From BP-133 sp040756995 (lineage in GTDB: Bacteria; Actinomycetota; Acidimicrobiia; IMCC26256; BP-133): 64,000 nucleotides of DNA. This document shows positions 49,524-58,578 of the stretch, piece by piece. The number at the start of each line of letters is the position of its first letter. Positions within the stretch are counted from its first letter, which is position 1. A program made the position numbers and the translations under genes. The notes beneath the pieces are model-generated. The model saw only the letters and a program-made list of their open reading frames with translations. It did not search any database and was not told the DNA's origin. Location of the stretch: positions 176,865 to 240,864 of the forward strand of contig JBFLYK010000004.1 of the NCBI GenBank assembly GCA_040756995.1. Reading direction: 5' to 3'.

Positions 49524-50585
49524 GTGGACTTCCCTCGGACGATCGCCGACGTCACCCCCGACTGGCTGGCCGCTCACCTCGAGGCGGGCGCTCTGAAGGA
49601 CTTCGATGTCGAGCCCATCAGCGCCGGGGTGGGCATGATCGGCGAGGTCGCCCGGCTGCGGCTCCAGTGGGCCGAGCCGGGCTCGGGCCCGGAGTCGGTG
49701 GTGATCAAGGTGGCCGCTTGCAACGCCACAGGCTGCAACCTCGTTGCCCTGTTCAACTTCTACGGCAAGGAGATCGCCTTCTACCGGGAGCTGGCTGCCC
49801 GTACCCGCGTCCGGGCGCCCCGGTGCCACGCCGCCTACTTCGACGGCGACGCCCAGGACTTCATCCTCGTCCTCGAGGACGGCGGCGCCGGTGCACTCGT
49901 CGACCAGATCGAGGGCTGCAGCAGCGACCAGGCCCGGATCGTGCTCGACGAATTGGCCTCGCTGCACGCGTCCTGGTGGGAGAGCCCGGAGCTGGACTCC
50001 ATACCCTGGCTGCAGCGACTGAGCGACCCCCTCTACACCGTGGGGGTCCCGATCGGCCTCGAACAGACGTGGCCCCACACGTCGGCCATCCTGGCCGAGA
50101 CCGTACCGGCATGGTTCCTTGAGCGCTGGGACGAGTTCCGCGCCGCCGTGCCCTCGCTGCTGCGGCGGCTCGATGAATTTCCCCGCACCCTGGCCCACGG
50201 CGACGCCCGCGTCGACAACCTCCTCTTCGGCGTGGGCGCCGACCCGTTGATGATGCTGGACTGGCAGATCGTCCTCCATGCCCCGGGGATCTTCGACGTC
50301 GGGTACTTCATGAGTCAGAGCCTTCCCGTGGAGCTCCGCCGGGCGAGCGAGGCCGACGCCATCGGGCTCTACCGGCAGCGCCTCGCCGATCGTGGGATCC
50401 CGGCCCCCTCGATGGAAGAGCTGTGGGAGGGCTACCGCCTCGCCTGCCTGTACTGCGTCGTCTATCCGATCATCGGCGGCGGGCCCGCCGATCCCGACAA
50501 TCGCCGGGCCGTGGCACTCCTGCGCACGGTGGCCCGGCGCTGTTTCACCGCCATCGAGGATCTCGGCGCCATGGAGTTGCTATGA
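49524..50585 (+). CDS. Phosphotransferase of the aminoglycoside/ecdysteroid kinase-like superfamily
   Basis: A protein of 353 residues from GTG 49524, 11 bp after the dioxygenase stop. Nucleotide-loop VGMIGEVARLRLQW, Lys in VVIKVAA, Brenner motif LAHGDARVDNLLF, metal Asp in MMLDWQIVLHAPG. These enzymes phosphorylate hydroxyls of small molecules, including lipidic alcohols. In this operon the substrate could be an oxidised fatty alcohol or hydroxy acid, which is inference only. Its stop overlaps the next start (ATGA). Confidence 0.8.
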   Translation: MDFPRTIADVTPDWLAAHLEAGALKDFDVEPISAGVGMIGEVARLRLQWAEPGSGPESVVIKVAACNATGCNLVALFNFYGKEIAFYRELAARTRVRAPRCHAAYFDGDAQDFILVLEDGGAGALVDQIEGCSSDQARIVLDELASLHASWWESPELDSIPWLQRLSDPLYTVGVPIGLEQTWPHTSAILAETVPAWFLERWDEFRAAVPSLLRRLDEFPRTLAHGDARVDNLLFGVGADPLMMLDWQIVLHAPGIFDVGYFMSQSLPVELRRASEADAIGLYRQRLADRGIPAPSMEELWEGYRLACLYCVVYPIIGGGPADPDNRRAVALLRTVARRCFTAIEDLGAMELL

Positions 50586-51598
50586 ACGACCTCGGGAACC
50601 GCCTGGTCGACGCCGTTCTCCGGGACTTCCCCGACCACGTGGCCGGGACCCGCCCCAACCACAGCTGGGGTGTCGGCGTTCGGGGCTCCTTCGAGCCGTC
50701 GCCTCTGGCGGCCACCTACTGCACCGCTGAACTGTTCCAGGGACGGGTGGACGAGGTCCTCGTTCGGTTCTCCAACGGGACTGGATCGCCGGGGGTCCCC
50801 GATTTCGAACCGGATCTGCGCGGCATGGCGGTCAAGTTCTGCCTCTCCGGGGGCGCGGTCGTCGATCTGATCGGGATCAACATGCCCGTGGTCCCGTTCC
50901 GGACGGTCGACGACTTCTTCGGCTTCACCGCCGCCGGGGTGCCCCGGCCCGTCCGGCGCCGTTCGCTGCTCCGGAAGGTCGAGGATCTCCTGACGTTGCG
51001 CCAGCCGCCACCCGAGCCCGACCGCCCCATGTCCGGCGATCCCGGCCTGTTCTGGTTCGGGGTCACGCATCCCGTCGCCGCACCCGGGCTGCTGGCCCTG
51101 GGGGCGGCGGCCACCGCGCCGGCCAGCTACGCCCGGGTGACGTACCACACCGTTCACGCCTTCGGGCTCACCGGCCCCGACGAGGTGCGGCGATGGGTCC
51201 GCTTCCACTGGGATCCGGCCGCGGGCGTACGCCCGGTAACTGACCACCAGGTCCTCTCCGACGACTACCTGAGGACGGAGCTGCGCCAGCGACTGTCGTC
51301 CGACCTCACCATCGAGTTCTCTCTGCGCATGCAGATCGCCGACGTGGGCGACGATCCGACGGACCCGACCCGGCCATGGCCCTGGCGACGGCCTCTGGTT
51401 GACATGGGCCGGCTCACGCTGCGGGAGGCGCTGGACGATGCGACCACCGAGGCGCTGAGCTTCAACCCCACCCGCCTCGTCGACGGCATCAGCTGCTCCA
51501 ACGACGAGATCCTGCGGGCACGCGGCCCGGCGTACGAGGCCTCGTTGGAACGGCGGGCCGGGTGCCCCCTCCACGCCGGGCGGGAGGAGAGGCCATGA
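50582..51598 (+). CDS. Catalase-related haem protein (small, catalase/SrpA-like family)
   Basis: A protein of 338 residues, much shorter than true catalases. The core GVGVRGSFEPSP, then EVLVRFSNGTGSPGVPDF and LRGMAVKFCLSGGAVVDLIG, is the catalase distal-side block, with a candidate distal His in NHSWGVG. The usual proximal R..Y motif is not obvious. Relatives linked to lipoxygenases act as allene oxide synthases or hydroperoxide isomerases instead of catalases. Its place beside alpha-dioxygenase and lipoxygenase-like genes suggests fatty-acid hydroperoxides as substrate. Coupled by 4-bp overlaps on both sides. Confidence 0.75.
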   Translation: MNDLGNRLVDAVLRDFPDHVAGTRPNHSWGVGVRGSFEPSPLAATYCTAELFQGRVDEVLVRFSNGTGSPGVPDFEPDLRGMAVKFCLSGGAVVDLIGINMPVVPFRTVDDFFGFTAAGVPRPVRRRSLLRKVEDLLTLRQPPPEPDRPMSGDPGLFWFGVTHPVAAPGLLALGAAATAPASYARVTYHTVHAFGLTGPDEVRRWVRFHWDPAAGVRPVTDHQVLSDDYLRTELRQRLSSDLTIEFSLRMQIADVGDDPTDPTRPWPWRRPLVDMGRLTLREALDDATTEALSFNPTRLVDGISCSNDEILRARGPAYEASLERRAGCPLHAGREERP

Positions 51599-52293
51599 CA
51601 ACATCGCAGCTGGGTTACGGCGCGTCCGTCGACCTCCGAACGGTCGGCCAGGAAGTCGCCCGGAAGCTCCGGCGCAAGCTGCCGCTGGCGGCCCTGGAGC
51701 AAATGCTCGGCCGGGTGATCGTCGCCGGCTGGGCGCGGGTGGAGCCGGCGCCACCCCTGCCGAAGCCTCTGTCAGCCGCCTTTTCGGACAACGTCCAGCG
51801 GACCATGAATCTGATCATGCCGCTCAAGGACCGCAGCGCCGTCGGCCGGGCGAAGCTCATGAAGCTGTTCATGGACAACGGCGACCTGATCCTCTCGGGC
51901 CTGCGCAACGTCGGCACCGTTCATTCCGCCCGGTTCGACATTCTCGACGGGAAGCTGTGTCTCTTCTCCGTGTACGACGGCGATACGGCCGGCTACATCC
52001 GGGACTTCATTGTCAGCGTGGGCACGTTCTTCAACGGTCTCATGGCGTTCGTGGAGGACCCCCCGCCGCTGCCCGTTGAGCACCACGTGGACGAGTTCGT
52101 CGACTGGGTCACGGCCCGGGATCTCGTCCAGCTCCCGGAGGACATCACCGAGCTCTGCCCCGACCTCGAGTACCTGCCCCGACGCCTCACTGTCCTCCTC
52201 CACGACTTCCCCGACCTGCAGATCTTCTCCTACAGCCAGTACCCGTCGTGCACCGCGGCGCAGATCCGGGAGCAGATCCACCTTGGCTGGTAA
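51595..52293 (+). CDS. Uncharacterised protein coupled to catalase-like and DyP genes
   Basis: A protein of 232 residues with no signal or membrane segment. The central HSARFDILDGKLCLFSVYDGD and TAGYIRDFIVSVGTFFNGLM look like one ferredoxin-like alpha/beta repeat, the fold also used by DyP peroxidases, followed by HHVDEFVDWVTARDLVQL. ATG overlaps the catalase-like stop. The 3' end overlaps the DyP gene by 11 bp. It may be a partner or chaperone of the DyP enzyme; function unknown. Confidence 0.6.
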   Translation: MTTSQLGYGASVDLRTVGQEVARKLRRKLPLAALEQMLGRVIVAGWARVEPAPPLPKPLSAAFSDNVQRTMNLIMPLKDRSAVGRAKLMKLFMDNGDLILSGLRNVGTVHSARFDILDGKLCLFSVYDGDTAGYIRDFIVSVGTFFNGLMAFVEDPPPLPVEHHVDEFVDWVTARDLVQLPEDITELCPDLEYLPRRLTVLLHDFPDLQIFSYSQYPSCTAAQIREQIHLGW

Positions 52294-53662
52294 CCCGTAC
52301 CCCCAAACCGTCCCCGGCGTCGATCTCGCCGACGTTCAGGGCAACATCCTCCGTGGCTACCGGATGGGCTACGTCCGGCACCTCGTCATGCGGGTGATTG
52401 ACGGCGCCGCCGCCCGCGCCTCGTTGGGGGCGATGGTCGACGGCTCATTGCCGACCCAGGTGACGTCGGCATCGCCGTGGAAGAAGGACGAGGACAAGAC
52501 GCCCGACGACTGTCTCAACGTGGGGATCACCTTCACCGGTCTACGGGCGCTCGGCGTTCCCGAGTCGTCGCTGGCGGGATTTCCGGCCGAGTTCCGGGCC
52601 GGCATGGCGGCCCGGGCACCCCGCCTGGGTGACGTGGGCGAGAGCGCCCCCGAGCGGTGGGACACGCGGCTGGCCGAAACGGACAGCGTTCACCTCATCT
52701 TCACCGTCCACGGCAAGACAGCCGATGACGTCGATCGGGCCTCGGCACCTGTCCGGGACGCCAAGGGCTTCTGGTTCATCGAGCAGTTCGACGGCGCCCC
52801 GCTTCCCGACGGCACGGTGCACTTCGGTTACCGCGACGGCATCGCCCAACCCCGCTTCATCGGCGTCCATGATCCTGACCAGTTCCCCGACCGTCAGCCC
52901 CTCGTCCCGCTCGGTGCGGCGCTCCTCGGCCATCCCACCCCGTTCCCCGGGCTGCGGTGGCGCGTTCCCGATCCGCCGGCGCTCGGCCACAACGGCGCCT
53001 TCAACGCTTTCAGGGTTCTCGCCCAGGACGTGGCCGGCTTCGAGCGCTACCTCCAGAACGTCGAAAAGGAACACCCCGACCTGCCGCGGGAGCTGGTGGC
53101 GGCCAAGCTGTGCGGCCGCTGGCGCAACGGCGTTCCCCTGCTGCACCGCGCCTTCGACCCACCGGACCCACCGGCGAAAGACGATCGCAGCCTCGACGAC
53201 TTCGACTACGACGACGATCCGACCGGCGCCACCTGCCCGTTGGGAGCGCACATCCGCCGGGCCAACCCTCGCAGTTCGACGATCGTCCAGCGCGGCATGA
53301 ACCACACCCGCCAGATCGTCCGCCGGGGGATGCCCTACGGGCCGCCCTACGATCCTGACCAGCCCGACGTTCCCCGGGGCCTGCTCGGGAATTTCATCTG
53401 TGCCAGCCTGGCCGCGCAGTTCGAGGCGGTGCAGGGCGACTGGCTGAACCTCGGACTGCACGACCCACGCCTGTCGGGCAGCAATGATCCGCTCACCGGC
53501 GCCAACGGAGCCGAGACCAGTCGCTTCGAGATGCACGACAAAGACTCCGGACCGATCGTGCTGCGGGAGCTACCGAACTTCGTCATCACCCGGGGAGGGG
53601 CCTATACGTTCCTCCCCAGTCTGACGGCGCTGCGTTGGATCGCGGCGCGACCGGGCGACTAG
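52283..53662 (+). CDS. DyP-type haem peroxidase
   Basis: About 459 residues from TTG 52283 (GGAG upstream, inside the preceding gene). DLADVQGNILRGYRMGYVR is the DyP N-terminus, HFGYRDGIAQPRF the GxxDG motif with the catalytic Asp, and LGAHIRRANPRSS holds the proximal His with an Arg. No Tat signal, so it is cytoplasmic or encapsulated. DyPs oxidise varied substrates with H2O2 or hydroperoxides. Its stop shares CTAG with the stop of the convergent regulator gene. The TTG start is the least certain part. Confidence 0.88.
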   Translation: MAGNPYPQTVPGVDLADVQGNILRGYRMGYVRHLVMRVIDGAAARASLGAMVDGSLPTQVTSASPWKKDEDKTPDDCLNVGITFTGLRALGVPESSLAGFPAEFRAGMAARAPRLGDVGESAPERWDTRLAETDSVHLIFTVHGKTADDVDRASAPVRDAKGFWFIEQFDGAPLPDGTVHFGYRDGIAQPRFIGVHDPDQFPDRQPLVPLGAALLGHPTPFPGLRWRVPDPPALGHNGAFNAFRVLAQDVAGFERYLQNVEKEHPDLPRELVAAKLCGRWRNGVPLLHRAFDPPDPPAKDDRSLDDFDYDDDPTGATCPLGAHIRRANPRSSTIVQRGMNHTRQIVRRGMPYGPPYDPDQPDVPRGLLGNFICASLAAQFEAVQGDWLNLGLHDPRLSGSNDPLTGANGAETSRFEMHDKDSGPIVLRELPNFVITRGGAYTFLPSLTALRWIAARPGD

Positions 53663-56600
53663 CCCCGCCGGAGCTCCTCGCAGGCCCGGAGGATGAGTCC
53701 ATAGCCGCGACCCAGCGCGATCGACTGCGCTTCGTCCAGCATCCACACCGGCTGATCGGCCGAGGCCGGCCCGTCGTCGGCGAGCAGGGACCGGGCCCAT
53801 TCCACCAGCGTGCGAGCGACGTGGAAGGGGGCGCGCAAAGCGCGGTGGATCCGGACCGCCTCGGCGAAATGCTGACGGGCCCGGACATGGTCGCCGAGGA
53901 CGGCTGACAACGCCCCCAGGTAATGGGCGACGCAACTGTCCGCCATCGACGGCACCCACACCACCTCGGTATGCCAGGGAGCCAGGCGTTCGTAGACCAC
54001 GGCGGCGGCATCGACGTCTCCGAGACGGACGACCGCGTCGGCCCACATGGCCATGGTCACCAGCCAGTCGATGTCCCAGGGCGGGTCGAAGTCGTTGCCC
54101 TTTCCGAACGTGAGCAGGTCCCGGGCGGTGGCCTCATCGCCGGCGTCGAGGCAGGAACGGGCGAGCATCCCGTAAAAGCCATGCTTCGTCGGGAAGTCGA
54201 CCAGCGTCTTCTCCAGCACCGGAATGAACTCGTTGGTCCGGCCCTGATGCCAGCGGATCGAGCAGATGTTGATGACGTAACCGGCCATGGCGTCGGGCTG
54301 GCCGGATTCCTGCCCTATCTGGAGGGCCTCGGTGGCGAGGGCCTCGGCGGCCGGGGGGTCGCCGGCCAGGAGGACCCGGGCACTCTGGGCGACCCTGGTG
54401 CGCCACCGGTGCACCGGCAAGCCGGACTCCTCGGCGAGTTCATCCCGGCGCCGGGCAGCCTGGTCCCCCTCGTCCACATTGGCGGCGCCATAGGCCGCCG
54501 CGGCGAGATCGCTGTAGGCCCAGCAGGCGACGCCGGGGTCACCGACGCTCTCTGCCAACTGAACGGCCTCTCGGGAAGCCTCCAGCCGCTGCGCCAAGGT
54601 CTCCGGTCCCCAACAGCCGGCCTGACCCCGGATGAGGACGTGGAGCACAGTCCCCGGATCGCCGAGCCGCCGGGCGGTCTCCAGCGCTTCGTCGTCCAGC
54701 GCGCGACAGCGGGCGTAGTCGCCGCTGTAGGACAGTTCAACCGACAGCTGCTTGAGCAGGCGGGCCCTCTCGGGGGTATCCCCTGTGCCGACCTCGGCCA
54801 GCGCCGTCTCCAACGCCTCCACCCGTTCGGCGTCCACCCGGCCGGGGATGCTGTGCCAGCCCCGGTAGTTGGTGAGCGCGGCCCGGACGAGCGAAGCCGT
54901 GTCGCCGATCCGGGCGGCAAGGCTGGCGGCATCGAGCAGGGTCTCACGATGGGCGGCGTCGCCCGAACGGCGTTGGGCGTCGCCGAGGCCGACCAGGAGC
55001 CGCACTCGGAGCCGGTCGTCCCCCTTGGCGCTCTCGTCAAGGAGCCGGAGCGCGTCGGTGTACCACTGAACCGCCTCGTCGGCGGCGAGCGCGTCGAGGG
55101 CTGCTTCGCCGGCCAAACGGCAGGATTCGATCGCCTTGGCGACGTCCGTCGGGGCAGATGCCGCCAGCCAGTGCGAGGCCAGCTCGCCGGCCCGTCGACC
55201 GGGATCCCCGCCGCAGAGCACCTCGAGCGTTTCCGCCACTTTGCGGTGGACGAGCTGGCGTCGGGCGGCCCCGAGGTCCTCGTACAGCGTGAGCCGGACC
55301 AGCGCGTGGTGGAAGCTGAACCTGGGCTGGCCGTCCGCCGCTTCAATGAGCAGGCCCGCTTTGACGGCGGGCGCCAGGAGGTCGACCAGCTCGGGAACTC
55401 CGAACCCGGTGACGCCGGCGAGCAGGTTCAACTCGAACTCTCGACCGATGACTGCCGCCACCCGCATCACGTCCTCGGCTTGAGGACCCAGCCGGGCGGC
55501 CCGCTGGCCCACCACGTCCCGCACGCTCTCCGGCAGACCTACACGCTCCAGCTCGGACAGGAGGAGCCACCCCTCACCGGGGCGCCGCTCGAACAGGCCG
55601 GTTTCGGAAAGATGGTGGACGATCTCGCCGGCGAAAAACGGGTTGCCGTCGGTCTCCCGGCGGAGCAGGTGCGCCAGCTTCACCTCGTCCCGACTCAGCG
55701 GATGCCCGACCGTGGCCTGCAGCCAGGCAACCATTTCGACATCGTTGAGTCCCCGCAGGCAGAGCACATCGACATCAACCTGTCGGCGCATGGCCGCCCG
55801 GAACTGCGTCAGGGGATGGTTGCGGTCGTCCCCCGGGTCACGGAAGGCGGCGATGACGAGAACGTCCGTCAACGCCGGAGAGGCCACCAGGTGACGCAGC
55901 AGCAGCAGCGTGGCCCGGTCGGCCCAGTGAAGGTCGTCGAGCACGAGGACGACGGCGGCTTCTTGCGCCGCCGCGCTGAGCAGGTCGACGACGGCCTCGA
56001 ACAGGAGATGCCGCTCCGTCTCGGGATCACCCGACCGCAGCACGTTCCGCCACGTTGTGTCGATGCCGATCGTCGCCCCGAGACGGCCGAGGACCTCGCC
56101 GTGCCGGCTGAGATGCGCTTCGAGTATCGGCCTCGGGGCATGGCTGAGGTAGTGGCGCAGAGCTTCGGCGAACGGTTGGTAGGGAATTCCAAGCTCTTCT
56201 TCACAGCGCCCGTAGAGGACGATGCCACCGGCACTGTGCGCCGTACGGGCGAGCTCCGAGGCGAGGGCCGTCTTGCCGATCCCGGCATCACCCGACAGGA
56301 GAACGACCCGGCGGCCTTCTCCCCGGGCGACCGCCTTGTAGGCCGCCAGCAGGCGGGCTTTCTCGAGTTCCTGACCTACGAAGCCTCCCGGCGGGCGGCG
56401 TTCCAACCGGTGGGGCAGCGCAACCGGGTGCTCCGTCGGCGCCGGAGACCATTCAACCTCCATGACGTTGACCGGCGCCGGCGAACCCTTCAACCATCTG
56501 GTGCCCGCCGGTCGGAAACGGTGCCCGGTGTGCGCGCCGTGCAGGCTCACGAGCTCCGTGGTGAGAATTGATCCGCCCGCCGCCGAGGCACACAGACGGG

Positions 56601-56952
56601 CCGCCTCCACGACCGGTGGCCCGAAATAGTCGCCCTCGTCCCGGGTGGCATCCCCGGTGCTCAATCCGATCCGGACGTCGAGGCGGTCGCTCTTCCCTCG
56701 GTTGCTGCGCTCGATGTGCTGCTGGATGGCGACGGCTCCGTCGAGAGCCGCCCGAACGCTGGGGAACACGACCATCAGGCCGTCCCCCAGGTTCTTGACC
56801 TCACGGCCGCCGTGAGCGCTGATCGCTTGGCGCAGCGTCGCGAAGTGGTCACGGCGCCGGTGGTGGGCGGCGTCGGGGCCGAGACGGGCGTCGAGTTCCG
56901 TCGACCCCACGAGATCCGTGAAGAGGATGCTCACTGTGATGGCTTCAGCCAC
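53659..56952 (-). CDS. Cyclase-domain / AAA ATPase / TPR signalling protein
   Basis: A protein of 1097 residues. Residues 1-165: class III nucleotidyl cyclase fold with metal Asp residues in SILFTDLVGSTEL and NLGDGLMVVF, the preceding Lys of EVKNLGD, and DYFGPPVVEAARLC, where the usual Asn before AAR is Glu, so activity may be reduced. About 190-480: AAA/STAND ATPase with Walker A LLSGDAGIGKTALA and Walker B VVLVLDDLHWAD. About 560-1097: TPR-like helical repeats. No DNA-binding domain is seen. GTG start with AAGGAG. It is the last gene of the patatin-lipoxygenase operon, 13 bp after the lipoxygenase-like gene, and is a plausible sensor or second-messenger source for the locus. Confidence 0.82.
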   Translation of the reverse strand: MAEAITVSILFTDLVGSTELDARLGPDAAHHRRRDHFATLRQAISAHGGREVKNLGDGLMVVFPSVRAALDGAVAIQQHIERSNRGKSDRLDVRIGLSTGDATRDEGDYFGPPVVEAARLCASAAGGSILTTELVSLHGAHTGHRFRPAGTRWLKGSPAPVNVMEVEWSPAPTEHPVALPHRLERRPPGGFVGQELEKARLLAAYKAVARGEGRRVVLLSGDAGIGKTALASELARTAHSAGGIVLYGRCEEELGIPYQPFAEALRHYLSHAPRPILEAHLSRHGEVLGRLGATIGIDTTWRNVLRSGDPETERHLLFEAVVDLLSAAAQEAAVVLVLDDLHWADRATLLLLRHLVASPALTDVLVIAAFRDPGDDRNHPLTQFRAAMRRQVDVDVLCLRGLNDVEMVAWLQATVGHPLSRDEVKLAHLLRRETDGNPFFAGEIVHHLSETGLFERRPGEGWLLLSELERVGLPESVRDVVGQRAARLGPQAEDVMRVAAVIGREFELNLLAGVTGFGVPELVDLLAPAVKAGLLIEAADGQPRFSFHHALVRLTLYEDLGAARRQLVHRKVAETLEVLCGGDPGRRAGELASHWLAASAPTDVAKAIESCRLAGEAALDALAADEAVQWYTDALRLLDESAKGDDRLRVRLLVGLGDAQRRSGDAAHRETLLDAASLAARIGDTASLVRAALTNYRGWHSIPGRVDAERVEALETALAEVGTGDTPERARLLKQLSVELSYSGDYARCRALDDEALETARRLGDPGTVLHVLIRGQAGCWGPETLAQRLEASREAVQLAESVGDPGVACWAYSDLAAAAYGAANVDEGDQAARRRDELAEESGLPVHRWRTRVAQSARVLLAGDPPAAEALATEALQIGQESGQPDAMAGYVINICSIRWHQGRTNEFIPVLEKTLVDFPTKHGFYGMLARSCLDAGDEATARDLLTFGKGNDFDPPWDIDWLVTMAMWADAVVRLGDVDAAAVVYERLAPWHTEVVWVPSMADSCVAHYLGALSAVLGDHVRARQHFAEAVRIHRALRAPFHVARTLVEWARSLLADDGPASADQPVWMLDEAQSIALGRGYGLILRACEELRRG

Positions 56953-56965
56953 CCGGGCTCCTTGG

Positions 56966-58522
56966 CTAGGCGTTGATGTTGGCTTTGAGCATCTTTGGCT
57001 CCATCCGCCAGCACGCCGCGGGTTGCCGGTCGAGCTCCGCCTGAAGACCTCGAAGGTCCCTGAGGAAGGCCCTGAAGGCTTCGGCGCCCCGAAGGTCGAC
57101 GGCCAGCTCCGAGAAGTCGGTCATCAGCAGCATCCGGTGCACATTGAGGATGAAGTCACCGTTGACGAGCCGCAGGTAGACGTCCAGTGGCGGACGGGAG
57201 CCGTCCCGATAGACGCGTACCGGGTGGACGTCGCTCCAGAGCTGGTAGTCCCACAGTCCCGAGCCGACGATCTCGTGCTCCACGGTCACGAGATAGATGA
57301 GCGTGGCCAGGAGCCGGGCGGCTCCGTCGACCGAGACCGCTCCGGCGGTGATCGCCCCGACGCCGTGGGGTAGGTCCCGATCCATGGCGGCGAGCCAGTC
57401 CCCGAACTCGCCGTCGGCGGCGAGAGAATCCTCGTCCGGATAGTAGGCGTCGAGGTAGCGGCGCGTGTGGGCGAGGAGAACGTCCATCAACTGCCGGCGG
57501 TTGTCGAGGGCGGGGGTGTCGAAGCCGGCGGCGAGGACGCCGCGGCGACCGGCGTCGACGTCGGGCTCGATCATCCCGAGATCGAAGTCGCCGCACATGG
57601 CTTCGAACAGGTCGCACATCCCCCGGTGCGTATAGCTGAACACCGCCTCGAAATCGCCGCCGGGGGACATCTGCGGGCCGGTGACGACCTGGTTGCTGCT
57701 CTGGGTGCCGTAGACGTGCGGCCACAGCAGGCGCCGGAGCGGGTGGTCTGACGACAGGTGATTTCTCGTCGCCATGGCCAACTGGGCGCCGGCCACGAGG
57801 TGGATCCAGTTGAAGTGGCGCACCAGCGAGAGGTGGGTCGTGACCGCGCACAGGGCGAGCCCCGTCGCGGCCTGCCAGTCCCGATCGCCGGGGCTCGACC
57901 GGCCGAGATCGCAATCGATCGACACCGCCTCGAGCCGCCGGCCGCTTTCGTCGATCCGGAAGTCGACCACCGCCGCGGGAGGCCGTAACCCGGGCTGGCA
58001 CTCGAAGCCGTCGAGCGCGGCGAGATCCCAGCGGAGTTGCCCCTCGCCCGTCCGCTGCAGGTAACAGGCGTAGGGGCTGGCCACCGCCAGGCGGCCGAGA
58101 TCGGGACCTTCGGCATACTCGGCCGGCCGTCGGGGCAGACGAAAGTCGCGTCGGTGCGCCGGCGGATAGGCGGAGCTCAGCGCCTCGTTCGCATCCGGGG
58201 AGATCGCCGGAAGGCCGCCCTGCATCGGCGGAAAGACCTTGTACAGGGCCGTCTGGACGGCGGTGAACACCCGCTTCATCGGCGTGACTTCGTCGGCCGG
58301 CACGTGGTCCGCGACGACGAGCCCGTTGATCGGGATGTCCGGATACACGGCGCGGAACGGGATCGGGACGACCGGTCGTTCCCGGTCCGGAGGGGCGGAC
58401 ACCACCGCCGGACGGTTGCCCCGGAACTTGACAGTGGTCAGCCCGTTCCAGAATCCGCGCCGCAGGGCCCAGACCGCCCCGGCCATCGGATTCCGCTCCG
58501 CCGAACCGACTGCATCGCTCAT
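56966..58522 (-). CDS. Lipoxygenase-like non-haem iron dioxygenase
   Basis: A protein of 518 residues, shorter than most bacterial lipoxygenases (about 600-700), without PLAT domain or signal. The iron motif H-x4-H is H236/H241 in RHFNWIHLVAGAQLA. It is followed by the lipoxygenase block HPLRRLLWPHVYGTQSSNQ and a third ligand candidate H416 in VTVEHEIVGSG. The fourth position has Gly instead of Asn/His, and the C-terminus ends NINA instead of a terminal Ile, so the site may be atypical. Lipoxygenases peroxidise polyunsaturated fatty acids. ATG 58522 has GGGAGGA upstream. It lies between the patatin and regulator genes in one operon. Confidence 0.7.
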   Translation of the reverse strand: MSDAVGSAERNPMAGAVWALRRGFWNGLTTVKFRGNRPAVVSAPPDRERPVVPIPFRAVYPDIPINGLVVADHVPADEVTPMKRVFTAVQTALYKVFPPMQGGLPAISPDANEALSSAYPPAHRRDFRLPRRPAEYAEGPDLGRLAVASPYACYLQRTGEGQLRWDLAALDGFECQPGLRPPAAVVDFRIDESGRRLEAVSIDCDLGRSSPGDRDWQAATGLALCAVTTHLSLVRHFNWIHLVAGAQLAMATRNHLSSDHPLRRLLWPHVYGTQSSNQVVTGPQMSPGGDFEAVFSYTHRGMCDLFEAMCGDFDLGMIEPDVDAGRRGVLAAGFDTPALDNRRQLMDVLLAHTRRYLDAYYPDEDSLAADGEFGDWLAAMDRDLPHGVGAITAGAVSVDGAARLLATLIYLVTVEHEIVGSGLWDYQLWSDVHPVRVYRDGSRPPLDVYLRLVNGDFILNVHRMLLMTDFSELAVDLRGAEAFRAFLRDLRGLQAELDRQPAACWRMEPKMLKANINA

Positions 58523-58578
58523 TTCGGCACATCCTCCCGCGGGCGGGCTGGCATGTCGACCGGCTCTCACCGGTGTGC

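Noticed and set aside
53923..56571. An 882-codon frame opposite the cyclase/AAA gene
   Set aside because: Antisense to a multi-domain protein with visible Walker and cyclase motifs; no motif in the rejected frame.
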